Source: Treponema sp. (lineage in GTDB: Bacteria; Spirochaetota; Spirochaetia; Treponematales; Breznakiellaceae). From it: a DNA stretch of 6,273 bases. Below, in pieces: positions 5,773 to 6,273 of this stretch. The notes under the pieces were generated by a model. It was not told the DNA's origin. It saw only the letters and a program-made list of their open reading frames with translations, and did no database searches. The stretch is taken from assembly GCA_031266695.1 (NCBI GenBank), contig JAISAK010000011.1:1-6273 (forward strand), read 5' to 3'. The position numbers were made by a program, and so were the translations under genes. How positions within the stretch are numbered: position 1 is the first letter of the stretch; the number at the start of each line of letters is the position of its first letter.

Positions 5773-6273
5773 AAAATCGCGGAAGGCGGCGGCGGATTTT
5801 ATGTATCCTCCTTGTTTTTTTTCTTCCTGTTTTTTCCGCCCGGGGGCAGACAAGCTCCGTTCCCGATACGGTTCTTAAATCGGTGGCTTTTGATACATCC
5901 ACTTTTCCCCAATGGGTTAAAGATCTGCGCCGTTTTGAAATTGTCGCCTTTGGTTCTTTCCCCTTTGCCATGTTCACGGCGACCTTCGCCATGGATACCC
6001 AGCGCTGGGCCAGCAACGGTATGAGCTGGAGCGACGAAGGCCGGCGTTACGCTCCCTGGCCGCTCAAGTCCGCGGGGGCGGTAAATATGTCAAACAAGGA
6101 ACAGGAGATGACTATGGCGATTGCGGCCGGCTTGTGCGGCGCCATTGCCCTTGCGGATTTTATTGTTGTGCAGATCAAGCGGCATTCCGACCGCAAAAGG
6201 GTAGAGAACCTTCCGGCCGGCACCCCGATAATAATCAAGAGTCCCTGGCCTCCTGTTTCCGGCATGGACGACG
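5769..6273 (+). CDS. Unrecognised exported or membrane protein, 3' end cut by the window
   Basis: An open frame starts at ATG 5769, overlaps the yggS stop as ATGA, and runs without a stop to the right edge, giving 168 residues so far. The codon use matches its neighbours, so I take it as real. The N-terminus is a strong export signal: basic KNRGRRRR (2-9), hydrophobic 10-23, likely cleavage near ARGQ (24-27). Cys12 lies inside the hydrophobic core and is not a lipobox. Two further hydrophobic stretches follow: about 57-75 (containing FGSFPFAMF) and about 114-135, the latter followed by a basic IKRHSDRKR, which suggests an inner-membrane anchor with a cytoplasmic side. Between them lies a Trp/Ser-rich stretch (79-98). 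The segment FPQWVKDLRRFEI (46-58) may be the conserved core. I cannot name the family. The gene belongs to the same transcription unit by overlap. Confidence 0.75.
   Translation, partial: MKNRGRRRRILCILLVFFLPVFSARGQTSSVPDTVLKSVAFDTSTFPQWVKDLRRFEIVAFGSFPFAMFTATFAMDTQRWASNGMSWSDEGRRYAPWPLKSAGAVNMSNKEQEMTMAIAAGLCGAIALADFIVVQIKRHSDRKRVENLPAGTPIIIKSPWPPVSGMDD

Overview
The window looks like a piece of a spirochete chromosome, most probably from a Treponema-like, termite-gut type lineage (Treponemataceae/Breznakiellaceae). This is inferred from moderately G+C-rich codon use, from the style of the PilZ protein, from the variant FGESRVQE motif in the YggS protein, and from the sequence style of the RsmA and ComEC proteins. 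I had no database search, so the placement is tentative. All recognised genes are on the + strand.

Positions 1-281 are a visibly more A+T-rich region without a convincing gene. It holds a textbook sigma-70-type promoter (TTGACA, 17 bp, TATAAT at 164-192). Three copies of the heptamer AGGGGTT lie around the promoter, and a 7-bp hairpin would sit at the very 5' end of the transcript. From 282 onward the window is one tightly packed run of six genes with gaps of 24 bp or less and several overlaps, so it is very likely one operon with no visible internal terminator.

The order is: a membrane-anchored PilZ-type c-di-GMP receptor (282-1349, TTG start); an exported HEAT-repeat protein (1374-2582); a ComEC/Rec2 DNA-uptake channel lacking the usual C-terminal metallo-beta-lactamase domain and carrying a G8 tract (2576-4144); the 16S rRNA dimethyladenosine transferase RsmA/KsgA (4152-5060, or from TTG 4137); the YggS/PLPBP family PLP-binding protein (5068-5772); and the first 168 codons of an unrecognised secreted or membrane protein that runs off the right edge (5769-6273).

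Functionally, the first three genes suggest an envelope module: a c-di-GMP sensor, a periplasmic scaffold and a DNA channel. The next two are housekeeping genes for ribosome maturation and vitamin B6 homeostasis. A direct link between c-di-GMP and the channel is only a hypothesis from gene order. I saw no RNA genes, CRISPR arrays, insertion sequences or clear terminators.
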